Shown here in pieces: positions 48,358 through 61,616 of a DNA stretch of 64,000 nucleotides. The stretch spans positions 17,421,067-17,485,066 of the forward strand of contig CM029384.1 of NCBI GenBank assembly GCA_017165825.1, written 5' to 3'. Both the position numbers and the translations under genes were made by a program. The DNA is from Hepsetus odoe. Its lineage: Eukaryota > Chordata > Actinopteri > Characiformes > Hepsetidae. The stretch's first letter is position 1. The number at the start of each line of letters is the position of its first letter. The notes under the pieces are model-generated. The model did not search any database. It was not told the origin of the DNA and saw only the letters and a program-made list of their open reading frames with translations.

Positions 48358-48762
48358 AACCGCCCCGCCGCTCATAGCGCATGCGTACATGCACCCCGCG
48401 CGGGGCACGCCCACAAAAGCCAAGATATTTTTGCCCACAAGACTCTCCACTCGAGAGAGAAGTTGCCCTGCAGAGCAGTGAGTTCAAGAGTGGCACACTT
48501 TTCAGAGAGGCTGGAGTTAAAAACGAAGTTGCCATGGTGATGCCACTTTAAACAACTTACTGAAACTTCAAAGCGTTTCTGGTTTCACTGCCTGACGTAA
48601 AGGATCATCACCGAATTCAGGACAAAAATTCCAAACAAATTATTCCAGCAGGTTGGGATTCATTAGAACAAAACACAAATTTCATTTATCTGGGACAAAA
48701 TTCTCAAAAATCTATCTGTTTTATATAAAAGGGGCTAAAAGCTTAACTGTCGTCCTGTCAAC

Positions 48763-49613
48763 ATAATAATAATGATGATGATGACGATGATGATGATGAT
48801 GATAATAATAACAATGATGATGATGATGATAATGATAACGATGATGATGATGATAATGATGATGATATAATAATAACGATGATGATGATAACGATGATGA
48901 TGATGACGATAATGATGATATAATAATAACAATGATGATGATAATAATAACAACGATGATGATGATGATGATAATAACAACAATGATGATGATGATGATG
49001 ATAATGATAATGATGATGATGATAAAAATAATAATGATGATGATGATGACGATGACGATGATGATTATGATGATGATAACGATGATGATGATAATAATAA
49101 CAATGATGATTATGATGATAATAATAATGATGATGATGACGATGATAATAACAACGATGATGATGATAATAATGATGACAATAATAATGATGACGATGAT
49201 GATAATAACAATGATGATAACGATGATGATGATGATATAATAATAATAATAACAATGATGATGATGATAATGATGATGATATAATAATAACAATGATGAT
49301 GATAATAATAACAATGATGATGATGATGATGATAATAACAACAATGATGATGATGATGATGATGATAAAAATAATAATGATGATGATGATGATGATGATG
49401 ATTATGATGATGATAACGATGATGATGATAATAACAATGATGATTATGATGATAATAATAATGATGATGATGACGATAATAACAACGATGATGATGATAA
49501 TAATGATGACAATAATAATGATGATGATGATGATGACGATGATGATAATAACAATGATGATGATGATGATCATGATCATGAGGATAATAATAACGATGAT
49601 GATGATGATAATA
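48763..49613. repeat. GAT/AAT trinucleotide tract
   Basis: About 850 bp of GAT units mixed with AAT, AAC and GAC. Long blocks are repeated (about 48930-49180 against 49290-49510), so it grew by segmental duplication. Its open frames (poly-Ile, poly-Met, poly-Ser) are artefacts. It separates divergent dnaja3 and coro7. Confidence 0.97.
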
Positions 49614-49961
49614 TTTAAATCATAAATCATTGAAATTTTAATGTTTAATTTTCTTTAAATCTCTCTTTTTCTCTCTCTCTACTCACATACTCTCACTCAC
49701 CCTCACTCTCTCTCTCTCGCTCTCTCTCTCACTCACCCACTCATTTTTTTTATTCTTTGTATCAGTTGTGGTTTAAAAATGTTTACATTTCTGTTCCTTT
49801 TTCTCTTAAAAGCTTTATATTGTGTATTTGCACATTTTAAAGCACATTTGAATCACTGCAGTTTATGACTTATGGCTTGCCTTTTAATTAAATTATTATT
49901 TATTTATTTAAATGATTATGGGGCGGTCATAAATTGCCCCTCATATTGAAACATACTTGTC

Positions 49962-49963
<2 letters not shown>

Positions 49964-50051
<88 letters not shown>
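49964..50051. repeat. (GT)n microsatellite
   Basis: About 44 GT units with one interruption, some 270 bp before the coro7 start codon and so close to or in its promoter. Confidence 0.97.
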
Positions 50052-50053
<2 letters not shown>

Positions 50054-50323
50054 CTGTACGTAGAGCATCTTGGAGTCCTACACGGCAGGCCCGCGCAATA
50101 CGGTGGCCGAAATGCGCTCTTTAACGCGCAGCAGATTCGGTGATGTGTAAATCCCCCGGATGTGACGCTGCCTGCAGGCGAATGAGGTGAAGATCAGCGC
50201 CTTGGCGAGACATTATGCGCGCCGGCTTGCGCGCAGAAAACGCAGCCCGTTCGACTCACCCCCGAGACTGACAACAGACAAGAGACACCCGGAAGGTATA
50301 AAAACAAAAGCGAGGAGACGAAA

Positions 50324-53300
50324 ATGAACCGCTTCAAGACGTCCAAATTTAAGAACACCACCCCGAAGATACCCAAGAAAGATGTGAGTAAAGTTGCTGC
50401 AGCGAGTGAAGAGTGAAGGTAGAGTGCTTTCGGCACCGATTCTCTGTGCTGGAGCTGAGCAGCGCCTAGAAATGTATGGAGGATGACTGACTTCCTCCCG
50501 TTTCACCCAAACTGCCTGTATTTGGAAATGTCACACAGTCGGCGGCTCTCTCACAACTCGACATGCGTGCGTTATGGCCGAGCTTTCATGTAACGCAGAC
50601 AGATCACCGCATCAGGGATGCTTTGTGCTCTGCAGGGTTGGAGTGAAATGCAGTTTGTGCGCTCTTGCCTGACGTTGAGCGTGCAGGACAGTCTGTTGCC
50701 ATGCCCAGCTCGAGCTCAGTCTGAAGACTGGACATGTCTGCACAGCTGATCTCTTTTAGAGCAGTGCTGAAATGTCTGTAGCCTGGATGTCACCTTTTCC
50801 CTTTAAATGCAGTGATGTGATTTCTGAAAACTTGCTGCTGATTAAGTAACTTTTGCACGTTTTGTATGGAAGTGTTTTGTATGAAAGGCAGCTCAGACCT
50901 GCAGAAAGCCAAAAAGTGTGTTTTCTGCACATGCGCCTTTATTTGTAGTGCCATCATAAAAGCTCCTTATCTCAGTCGGTCACTGAGAAAAAAAGGTTTG
51001 TGGTTACAAATGCAAATCTAGCCTGTGCTCTGAAAAATCCTCTTAGTGAAGTGAAAGTGACTGTTTGCCGTTGCGATTCTGCACAGCACACAGTGAAACA
51101 CAACGAAACGCAACCTCTGCTTTTAACCCATACACACAAGTGCAGCAGGGGGCAGCTATTGAAAGCACCCGGGGAGCAGTGATGGGGACGGTACCTTACT
51201 AAAGGGTACTGCTGAGCAACCTACTCCTATGGGATTCAAACCTATGACCTTCTGATCGAGGCGCCTAGTCCCTAAACACTAGGCTACCGCTGCCCTAAAA
51301 GGTGGTCAGAAGTGGGATTCGAACCCACACAACCTGGGGACAGTTCTTTGCCACACAGTGCAGCAGTGGGCTAGTGGTTAGGGAGTTGGACCCAGGATAA
51401 GAAGGTCATGGGTTCGAATCCCAGACCAGAAGGTTGCTCTGAGGTTCCTTCCAGCAAGGTACCGCACGCGTGTGAGTGTATAGGTAAAATGCAGAGGTGT
51501 AATTTCGTTGTGGTTCACTGTGTGCTGTGCTGTGCACTCACAGTGATGAGAATAGTCACTTTCACTGCCAGATTGGTCAGACATATCTGGGTGGGCAGTG
51601 CCAAGGGTCAAGCTTGCTCAGTACCCACCTCGCATCATCAGCTGCGGAGATATTTCTGCGTGGTGCTGTTAGACTGTGCTGAATGTGACCCACATTTCTA
51701 TGCAGTTAAATTCTGATGAATGGACCACAGTGTTTCTGTGTCTCTGAAGCGGATGTTCTGTCCCAGTGTAGGAGTCCGCCTTAGTGCCAGTACCGTCTTC
51801 CAGCTAATATCCAATGGGCTTCTAATCCTTTTAGTTTGACTGGCAGTTCTACAAAGGATTGTGGGTGTCAGGAATAGATGTCGCTTTTCCCTTTCGACCG
51901 TATTCATAAACAAAAATGTATGGGCTCACCACCATCAATCCACAGATTGCCCCCTCGCTGGTGCTGAATGTTCACTCTTTGTTGGATGTGGTCATTGCGT
52001 AACAGCTTCCCAGAAGCCCCAGAGCATGCCGCCTGAGCATTCTCGCCCCCATACCTCTCCTTGCTTGTTAACATTCAAGTCTTTTACAGTTTCTGGTGTT
52101 TCAGGGGGGAAAAGGCCTGCAGACTGGGCGTGCATGCAAGCATTTTCAACTGTCAGTTATAGTGCAATGAGTCTATCCATTTCCTCTTTCCTGTTTATGG
52201 TGTTGCCATAGCTTTGTAAAGCCGGAGCCTGGTTCAGCTGACTAGGTGTTGCGTTATATGTTGCTCAGAGGCAGGTTTGAGAGGATGCGTTTGTTGGATT
52301 GGATTGGAAACTAGCTAGCTTTTGGTCTGATTTGGTCAGACTTTGTATTTTTTTGTATTTTTCGTCCCGTGCAGTGAAAATGTGATTCTTGAAGAACTTC
52401 AAGCATCACATTTTCACTTCCTCTGATGAAACCTTCTCTTCTATCCTTGTTGCAGATGTGCCTTTTAAGACTTCAGTCCAGCCTGAAGCGATCCTTATAA
52501 CTTCAGTGTGAGAGTGGATTATGTGAAGATGGGATGCATAACAAATAAATGTGTTTTTTCAGCCTAATTCTGCAGGGACTGGCGAGAGAATTACATTTGA
52601 ATCATGTTGACATACTGAAATAGGCAGCAGAAAACTTACAAACTCAAAAATATGTATCATATGAAACATGCACTTGTATTTTTGTCAGTTTTTTTCACCA
52701 TTAGTGAAGAGCTGTTGAATAAAGGCTTACATTGGTTGCACAAAAATAGTGGTTGTGAAATACAGAATCAGAATCATCCTGTCCTTCCACCAGCAAATAA
52801 TCTCTTATCGACTGCTTTGATGTGCTCTGGCTCAGAGCTTCGTTAGCCAGCTTACACTGAAAAACTTAAAATATGTTAAAGTAGGAATTTAAAACTGCAT
52901 AAAAGGTCCGATTTCTATAGAAAGTTAATAAAAAACATATTCTGATAGGGGTTCTACACTAATCCCTTTTACCGCTGTGATTTCCTCAGGGTTGGGTGTC
53001 AAACGTGCGAGGAAGCTCCTTCAGCTCTCAGGGCAACCAGATCAAGTCCAGCTGCAGTTTTGTGGCCTTCAACACTGAGCAGGCCGGTAAGCTGGTTGTA
53101 TGTGTAAACTTAAAGGTGCTTCAGTGTGCATTCTTCACTGTTATGCAAGCAAGTTTGTTCCGCTATGGTATGTGCCTTGTCTGCCTGAACGTGTGTAAGC
53201 TGAGACCTTCACCTATAACTCTTCTGGTCCTGGACTGTGGTTTGACTATAGGATCATCGTAAAATCAGCACGAAGCACCATCTTTATTCAGAATATTGAA

Positions 53301-56300
53301 TATTTGATCATTGCATTTGGATTCATTTTACCTTAAAAGGCCTTAATCTTGTGCCATTTTCTTCATGACACCCACATAAATGGGTAACTAATCAGTCGGT
53401 AATGATAATATGTAATGTAAAAATGGTCCCAGTGTAAATAAACTGGAATGCTTTTGTGTCCTGCATGATAAAACTGTTTTGGACCAGTATTTGTTCATGT
53501 TCCAAGCCGTTTTAGAGGCAGATGCTTGTCTTCCCCCACAGTTAGAACCATTTTGTTGGATTCGGTCCGAGCAAAACCTTGTGTTCGAGCAATAAGGAAG
53601 GAAATGCAGCCACAGGGATTACACTGTAGCTAGCTTGTTATTCCTTGCCATTTTAAGCCACCAAAATGTCTATAAAACAGTGCTTTAATACATTTGCTTC
53701 AATATTAGGGTTTAATTGTTCAGTTTTCTGTCTGTCATTTTAACCCCTGCAATGTTTTCTGAAGGTGGTGGAATAGTGGGAGTCTGCTCAGTTGATCCTG
53801 GACCCGACGGCAAATGGACAGTCACTCAGATTCCATGTCATGCTGGTAAGACATATGAAAAAAAAAAAACTTAAATTATGGGATGCCCATATATATATAT
53901 GTTGTCTGACTGATGCCAATATCCATTATTCCTCATATGCAAATGGATTGATATGAATATGAAAATAAAAGTGACTATTTGTCATCGTGAAACGCAGCAC
54001 AGCACGGCACAGCAACGAAATGCATTCTCTGCAATTAACCCATACACACCCTGCAACAGGGGACAGCCATATCCAGCGCCAGCTGAGCAGTGATGGGGAC
54101 AGTACCTTGCTCAAGGGTGCCTCAGGGTAATCTACTGGTCTGGGAATCGCACCCATGACCTTCTGATTATGAGGCCTATTCCCTAAGCACTAGGCCACCA
54201 TTGCCCCAATATGTATTATAAACTGCAGTAAAATGAAACAAGTGCAGATATTTTAGTACTGCAGCCTAACACTGTCTAAAGCTTCAGCTCTGATGAAATA
54301 CAATAACTTCGTTTTGCAAAATGCTAAATAGCAAAATGATGGTTTAAATATTTGATGCCATTCATTTCTTAAGCAATTATCTGCCCATCTCAATGTTATT
54401 ACACATCCCTTATTGATTGCAGAGGTCATGGTTTCTTTGTATCTTCTTTTTATCTGTATTTCTTTTTTAATCAGTTGGCTTATATTATGCAAAATCATTT
54501 GGTTTTGATATGCTTTCTATTTACTGGAAATTTGTCTGAAAAATGCATCTCTCTCTCTCTCTCTCGCTCTCTCTCTCAGATCAAGTGACGGATCTGGATT
54601 TCTCCCCATTTGATGACTATCTCTTGGGCACTTGTTCATCTGATGAGACGGTAGGGATGGTTCTGTCTTTTCTGACTGCTTTGTAGTCTTCAGCCAAGTC
54701 CTGTTCATACTTGCTGCTCATTGGTTTTCAGAGTCTGACAGCAGTCATATTGTGACGTCCTTATACTTAGCCAGGCACACCCATGTTGGCCTGTTCAGAG
54801 CTGTGATTTCTCATTTTACTGCCACTGGGGAATATATTGTTGAAAACTACAGTTATTGTGGTAACATATCAGTGTCACTGCTGTGCTGAGAGTAATCCAC
54901 CACCTAAATAATACCTATTCATTGGTGGCCCTGTAGGGGATGCTGAACGTTGATGAATCGGGTAAAGTGAGCTAAGAAATGCTGCAGACAGTTGGACTAA
55001 AGTATGTAAATCTAAGCTACACAAGTGCACCTACAGTGAAGATTTTCTATGTTTCCACATGAATTTGGCCTAAAAAGCTCTTTTGGGTCAGTGGGATGAC
55101 AGCTAGGTGTGACTGGGTGCCCTGTTAGGGATCAATCAAAGTCTGATCTACACAACGCTCTTGTGGAGCCGTATCAAGGCATGAACATAAAGGAGCTTTC
55201 TGAGATCCTCAGAAGATGAGTCTTTGCTCATTAGGCTGGAAAAGATTATGAAACCTTTCTGAATCTTTCTAAACCTTTCCAAAATCTCTAAAGAGTTTGG
55301 ACGCCACAAATCCACAGTGAGACTTAATTTGTAGAAGTAGAGAACAGTAAAAATAATTACTACCCTCCAAAGGAGCGGTCAGCCGATGAAGATTATTCCA
55401 AAATCAAAGTGTGTAATAGCCAATGAGGTCACAACCTAGGTTAACTTCTACAGCAACTAGTTAGCAACTAGTCGGCTAAGGTGAATTTTCCAGCATCAGG
55501 AGAACACTGAACATGACTGGTGTCCATGGCAGGATTGCAAGGAGAAAGCTACTGCTCTCCAAGAAGAACATGCCTGTCCATCTACAGGTTGCCAAAGAAC
55601 ACCTGGAAGGGTAGTGGATTTTTTTTTTTTTTTTTTTTGTGGGAAGAAGAGACATTTTGGTTTATTTTAATATAATATTTTGGTTTAAATTAAAGGTGTT
55701 CTGTTTGGAGAAAGAAAAACACTTCATTTCAGCCTAAGAACCATTTCCCATCTTTATTGTATGGTGCCTTCTAAAGTCAGGACATCTTTCTGTTAATGGA
55801 ACTTCAAGAGAATTTGTCATGTGTCAGAACAACCACCCTAAGCACTTTAACAATGAATGATTAAAGAAGTCAAGTTTTGACCTTAACCCAATGGAAGTGT
55901 TGTGGAAGTGAGATAAATCTATCTAGTTTAAGCTCTTCTCTATGGAGAAATGGGTCATCCAAGTTCGTGTGCAAGACTGATCAGGAGGTGTAGCAAACAT
56001 TTAGTAGCAGGAGTTGCTGCACAAGGGTTTGAGAAAATGAAATAAAGGTTCATTTTCTTTTACCACCCACAAAGATGTAAAATTGGATCATTTTCCTCAA
56101 TAAATTAATGAGCAAATATAATATTTTGTATCACTTCTTTAACTGGGTTAACTAATTTAAGAGACTATTTGTCATTGTGAAGCACAGCACACAGTGAGAC
56201 ACAACGAAATGCAAGCTCTGCATTTGCAGTGGGCAGCTATTTGAAGTCCCCGGGGAGTAGTGATGGGTACGGTACCTTGCTCAAGGGTACCTCAGGACAA

Positions 56301-59300
56301 CCTATTGGTCTGGGATTTGAACCCACAACCTTCTTATCCTGGGGCCTAGACCCTAAACACTAGACCACCGCTGTTTTCACTGCTTTTTAGGACTTCAGAT
56401 GATTTTTTAGGATATTTATGCAGCACATAACAGCAGGAAATTCAATCAGAACTGAGTTCCATTTCCAGAGTTCCTGTCTGAATCCAACTACAATTTACAG
56501 CATGTTACTTTCTGCTGTTAGAAGTGAAGAAAAATGGTCTTGCTCAGATCAGACATGCTGAGAACTTGGTGAGCTGCAGATGCACCTATGCCTTGCTTCT
56601 GGACTTTGTCCCAGGACATAGTGAGCAGTGTGAGCTATACACTCACCTCTTGCTTAAGAAGAACCCATGTTTTTATCTAGAAAACTGGTACACCTGTGGA
56701 CTGAGTCACTTCAAATAAATCAGTATTGAAGCAGCAGAACACTCCAGACAGCTGCACAGATGCTAACTTTGCAGACATTGCTTTCATTTCGGTTGATTTA
56801 TCTGTGGTACCAAACAAAAGAAAACACCAAAGTGAAAGCTCAGCAGAGAATGAAGCAGGGAAGTTACGTAAGCCCACATTAGATATTCCCCCAGACGACT
56901 GCTGACTCTGCTGAACTTTGCCTCCACAGCTGGGTTCCACCTGACTCCATCAGCCACAGATTACCGGTTTGTTAATTTGTGTGAGTTGTGAACAAATTGG
57001 AGTTCTTGTGTGCAGCTAGTATCGCAGAAAGCCTTAAAAAGTAGGTTAAAAATAGAATGAAGAAATGTGTCTTAGTGGTTGTTTTATGAGAAGAAAACAG
57101 GTTTGGTTCCAGAATCATTGCAGGGATTTGTGAAATATCATGTGAAGCACACTTGATTCGTTTTGAGGAAGTACCGTAGAACAAAGCAGGTGTTGGATGG
57201 TCACTAAAAATAATACAGGGCGTCCGTGATGAGGGTTCTGGAAATTGTTAAACAAGCACAAGAGCAAACAAAATCATTGTTTACCGCATTAACATTATTC
57301 ACATTTATTCTAATATAAGTGGGTTTTAGAGGACAAAAACACATTTCCCCACCTAAACACCCTTCAAACATCATTTTTTTTCTTATTTCCTCTTTTGCAC
57401 ACTACTGTATGTGCTTGTGTGTCGCATGGCGTGCAGTAGTTAGTTCTGTTTCTGATCAGAAATTTTGACTCAGATGTTCATTTGCACCAGTCAGAGATGA
57501 GGCAGCACATGTAGTCATGCAAACTGGCATCGTCTAGGCCGCTGTCCAATTCAGATAAACCAATCTTAAGGATTACACTGATAAACTGGACCATTAGAAC
57601 AATCGATGATTTAATAATGTATTGTGTCTAATGGAATTATCCTAAATTTTGTTGAACAGTTTTACAGTAACATGGTAAAAGTTTGCTCCCAGGTTCATAA
57701 AGTCTTGGAAAGAGAAATGGACCATTTTCAGATTGACTGCTTGACAGATTGACTGAGTTCTCTAATCTGGACATCTTGGGGAATGAAGTGCCATACAACA
57801 ATAAAAAGAAGAGGAACAAAGACAAAAGCCTTTTTCTGAGTTTGGAAATTCTTGTGTAATTTAGAGTTAGAGTTAGAATGGGAAACCTTGGGCAGCGGTG
57901 GCCTAGTGGTTAGGGAGTTGCCCTGGATCAGAAGGTTGTGGGTTTGATTCCCTCACCATTAGGTTGCCCTGAGGTATCCTTGAGCAAGGTACCGTCCTCG
58001 TCACTGCTCCCCGGGTGCTTTCAATAGGTGCCCTCTGCTGCACGTGTGTGTCTATGGCTGAAACGCAGAGGTTGTGTTGTGCTGTGTTGCGTTTCACAAA
58101 GACAAGGATAGTCACTTTCACTTTATTGTCCTACCACAGTATAACGAAATAGCAAAAGCAGCATCAACTTTGCTACGTAAAATCACACAGAAGCCAAGAA
58201 CATCATGAGTCTTTCTATCTCGATATCTGTCAGGATCATCTCTCTGTGTCTCTTACATTTTCTCTCTCTCTCTTGCTTTCTTCCCTCCCTCTCTCCTCTC
58301 CCTTTCCCTGTCTCTCCCTCCCTGCAGGTTAAGCTGTGGCGAATTTCTGACTTGAGTCAGGAGCAGCCGGCCAGTGCTGAGGTATCTCTGAGTCCGGGTG
58401 AGGGCAGGCTAGAACTACTGCTTTTTCATCCCACTGCCTCGGGCCTTCTGGCTGTGGGCTCCGTCAGGGGGGTTCAAATCTGGGACACCAGCAGGGACAA
58501 AGCCCTGGCAGGTACATTTCCATCAACAGTATGATGAAGCACACACAAATATAGCTCTGATCAGTAGACATATTGCTGGTGTCGATACCAGAGACAGCTG
58601 GTAACCTCACAGTTTGCCGGATCTCTTAAGCCAAAAAACAGCGGACTGATCTGAAGCATCTATTACCTATTACTAAGCCTGGCTCAATTTTTGGCCAAAC
58701 AGAGCAGTTTTCATGCTGATTTGCACCGTTTTTACACCATTTGTAGATTTCCTTTGCTGCCTGCATAAAGTTTAAGTAATATAACCGTGTCCCTGAGATG
58801 ATTTGGTTCCGCATCATTCGAGACGTAGCTTTTGTGTGTGGTTTTGGTTGCACTGAAACTGTTTTCTTATGCCCATAATAGTTCCAGCTGTGGTACCAGC
58901 TCTTTTAGTAATTTTGGGTAAATCCTTGAAGCATGTTCACATTTCTATTTTCATCTTGTGAGTTCTTGTAGATGATCAGGAACTCTTAAATGGACATTTA
59001 TGACATTATGTTTAGTGAAGTATAAGTATGGGGTGACCTGAATGCCAAATCCTTTAGGATATATTACCATAAGAGCCAACCAGTTAGTAATAATGAAATG
59101 AGATGAATGTGATTTATCCCTTCTAGATTAACTAATGCGTTAATTAGTCATAAATAGAATATTCATCATTACTAATGGCGCCAATAGTTACAGAACTGTA
59201 CATGTAGTTAGCTACATTCATAAACATGCACATTAGCTTAAACAACCTTGTTTGTTTGTTTCCATTACTAAAAATAAGACGGTAGTTAGACAAGCACATG

Positions 59301-60906
59301 ACTTTCGTCTCTGTCCTCTCTGTTCTGGTCTGTAATTGGTTCTTGTCTGTCAGTGTTTGTTTTTAATTTGGTGTGCAACGTCTTGTTTTGATCTGCATAG
59401 CCTCTGGTTGTTTCCAGGGCTGCATTTTACAGTCCTCTGGGGTCTAAGCTGGAGCGGCTGAGGTAAATAATTTGAGCCCAGTGGCACCACAGAGAGCTTT
59501 TTTGGGTCTCCGACCCTGGCCCCATGATGGCTGCTGCTCACTGCTGCCACCTATTGGCCGGACCCCCCCCACCATCTCTCACCAGAGCCCCTACAGCCCA
59601 CGCAGATTTTTTTTTTTTTTTAGTCACCATTCCTCATAACTTGTGTGGTTATATGTGTTTGTTGTTTTTCGTTGTGTGATGTCTGCTTGTAGACTTCATC
59701 TCCTTCTTCCTTTGACTCTTACGGATAACACTGAGCGCAAGACGAAGCTTCACAACCCTCAGTGAGCTTGGGACTTGTGCTTGACCTCACCCAACTGACG
59801 CTGGGTCTCCTTCTGATGAGATCCAGCCTGTTGTGGTGCATTATCTCCTAATGTGCTTTTAGCTGACCTACCTTAACACACATTTGCCAGGCTGTGTTCA
59901 CTCTGCACCTTCATTTCTGCTGTTTTCTGTTTGGGTGTGACATTTTCTTCACCGTGTCGTATCCTGTGTGAACTGTGTGCACCTTTGATACACAGAATTG
60001 TTTGACCAAAAACAAATTGACATGATTTTTTATGTAAAATGTGGTCGATCAGTCACCCGGTTTTAAATTCTTTTCAAGCTTTGACAGATTTGGCACTGGG
60101 ATTATAAAAGGACAGGTTTGCTTTCTGCAGCTTCAATGAATGCACAAAGCTATTTTATTCTATTGTTTGGGGAACTCATTTATGGAGAAGGCACCAATTT
60201 GATACTGGGCATCTGTACTTGCTAGATGATATCAGAAAATACGGGAAGCGAAATGTAATTCTGTATCTGATTCAGTTTTATAACAAATCCTGCTTGAAAT
60301 TTCGCTCACTAATGTTGTCGTGTCCTGTTAGCTGTGTGTTTATTGAAAACAGTGAATCATGTTTTGTAAGAAACCTTGCAGTAGTTTATTTTAGTGCCTC
60401 ACTTAAACTTAAAATGACGTCCTTCACTTAAAAATAGCCAATAAATAAGCTTTTAATGGACATGTTGGCTTATATTTAAGCTTTTGGGAAATGAATAGAG
60501 CTATCATTGCCATCTCTGATGAAAGCGTTTAACACTGAATTGCTTTTTATTTGTACTATTTATTTCATTTTCTGTTTTGCTGCTAAATGAAGATAGTAGT
60601 TTGGCATTAAATCCATGAATCCAATTTTCTACTTTATTTTTATATTCTTTTAGTAACGTTGGCCTTATTGCTCTTAAGCAAAGCTACTGGACGAAATGAT
60701 TAACTTGAAGCTCATCTGATCGACCTCATTTTCGCTAAATGAAAAATTGTGTCCCTCTTATTTTGGCCAAACTGTTGTTTCTTAAACTCTTTAAACGGTG
60801 TTCTCTTCTGCTGTATATGTACATGACAGTTTTGGAGCAACACACCGACCAATTGCAAAGTCTGGCATGGAAAGAGGACGGCTCCCAACTGGCCACCTCC
60901 TGCAAG
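50324..60906 (+). CDS. coro7: Coronin-7, N-terminal part (gene runs off the window)
   Basis: Coronin-7 is the tandem-propeller coronin that acts at the trans-Golgi in F-actin organisation and post-Golgi traffic. Six exons: 50324-50383, 52990-53086, 53765-53845, 54580-54650, 58328-58511, 60830-60906; phases close, giving the first 190 of about 920 residues. It starts MNRFKTSKFKNTTPKIPKK (human MNRFRVSKFRHTEARPPRR), followed by IKSSCSFVAFNTEQAG, VTDLDFSPFDDYLLGT, TVKLWRISD and the WD-type SLAWKEDGSQLATSCK, i.e. the first WD40 blades of the first propeller. The next human exon (DKQLRIFDPR type) is not found up to 64000, so the following intron exceeds 3 kb. CpG-rich sequence at 50060-50320 precedes the start. 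Confidence 0.94.
51046..51296 (-). repeat. tRNA-derived SINE in coro7 intron 1
   Basis: Full-length reverse copy from GAAGTGAAAGTGACTG to CTAGGCTACCGCTGCCC; left arm of an inverted pair. Confidence 0.9.
51301..51342 (-). pseudogene. tRNA-Leu-like 3' half (tRNA fossil)
   Basis: On the minus strand: GTCCCCAGGTTGTGTGGG, TTCGAATCCCACTTCTGAC, then CACC. This resembles the variable arm, T arm and acceptor 3' strand of vertebrate tRNA-Leu (GTGGGTTCGAATCCCAC followed by TTCTGACA). No matching 5' half or anticodon arm is present. Confidence 0.5.
51355..51567 (+). repeat. tRNA-derived SINE
   Basis: Forward copy lacking part of the middle (TACCGCACGCGTGTGAGTG junction); right arm of the inverted pair with 51046-51296. 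Confidence 0.9.
53963..54208 (-). repeat. tRNA-derived SINE in coro7 intron 3
   Basis: Near full-length reverse copy from AAAAGTGACTATTTGTCATC to TAGGCCACCATTGCCCC. Confidence 0.9.
55130..56435 (+). mobile_element. Decayed Tc1-like transposon with nested SINE
   Basis: Extended match to a common fish Tc1 family: TCTAAAGAGTTTGGACGCC, then GTGTCCATGGCAGGATTGC, CTGCTCTCCAAGAAGAAC, CTTAACCCAATGGAAGTG (catalytic glutamate region), GTTGCTGCACAAGGG, and the 3' tail ATTGGATCATTTTCCTCAAT with TTAACTGGGTTAAC. Indels and stops make it nonfunctional, and a poly(T) run interrupts it at 55618-55637. The tail resumes after the SINE as TTTTTAGGACTTCAGATGA. The left boundary is approximate. Confidence 0.8.
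56158..56377 (-). repeat. tRNA-derived SINE nested in the Tc1 tail
   Basis: Reverse copy whose two flanks belong to the Tc1 3' tail, so it inserted after the transposon. Confidence 0.85.
57889..58125 (+). repeat. tRNA-derived SINE in coro7 intron 4
   Basis: Full-length forward copy from GGGCAGCGGTGGCCTAGTGG to ATAGTCACTTTCACTTTA, about 200 bp before exon 58328-58511. Confidence 0.9.
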
Positions 60907-60999
60907 GTAACTGTAACAACTGTGGAATAATCTTAACTTTATTTATACATACATGTGTGTGCGTAGTTATTAATTTAGCCTTTCACTCGCTCACTCACT

Positions 61000-61285
61000 C
61001 ATTTTATTAGCTGCTTGTCCTAATAAGGTTTGCGGGGGGTACCAGAGCCTTTCCCAGCTCTCACAGGGGCGAAAGGAAGGGAAACACCCTGGACAGGTTG
61101 CTTGTCCATCCCAGGGCAGACACACAAACACACTCACACCTACAGGCAATTTAGCATCTCCAGTCTGCCTGATGTGTCTTTAGATGGTGGGAGAAAAGCA
61201 GAGCACCAGGAGTAAACCCACAAGGAGACGGAGAGAACATGCAAACCCCAAACAGAAATAACCCGGAATAGGACCCTGGACCTTC
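61000..61285 (-). repeat. Fish interspersed repeat, LINE-3'-end-like
   Basis: Reverse copy of the family at 685-900: ACCCTGGACAGGTTGC, ACACTCACACCTACAGGCAA, then GGAGAGAACATGCAAACCCC. Confidence 0.65.
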
Positions 61286-61616
61286 TTGTCCCTATTTATA
61301 GCCCTGATTGATAAAACTGATTGATTTTGCAGTTTGATTTACATTGGTGCCACAATTTCCAGCATTACTTCCAGCTATTACTAACACTGGTTAGTAATAT
61401 TAACATTTGGACATGTTGAGATCATTGGGATCTGTCAGAGGAATTTCTGTGTGATTTGTTTTATGCTATTACCTGTGGGTAGGGAAGACATATATAAAAT
61501 CTGTTAATAATGAATATTATATTATTCAGTGTTATTTAACATGAATATAAGCACCGTATGCTGTGCTTTTGGCAGTGCAGCTGATTCTGAGGTTTTATAT
61601 GCCAGTGAGAATTTTC

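Noticed and set aside
48721..49630. Long frames of Ile, Met, Ser and Tyr/His up to 290 codons on both strands
   Set aside because: Translation of the GAT/AAT trinucleotide tract; no start context, no domain.
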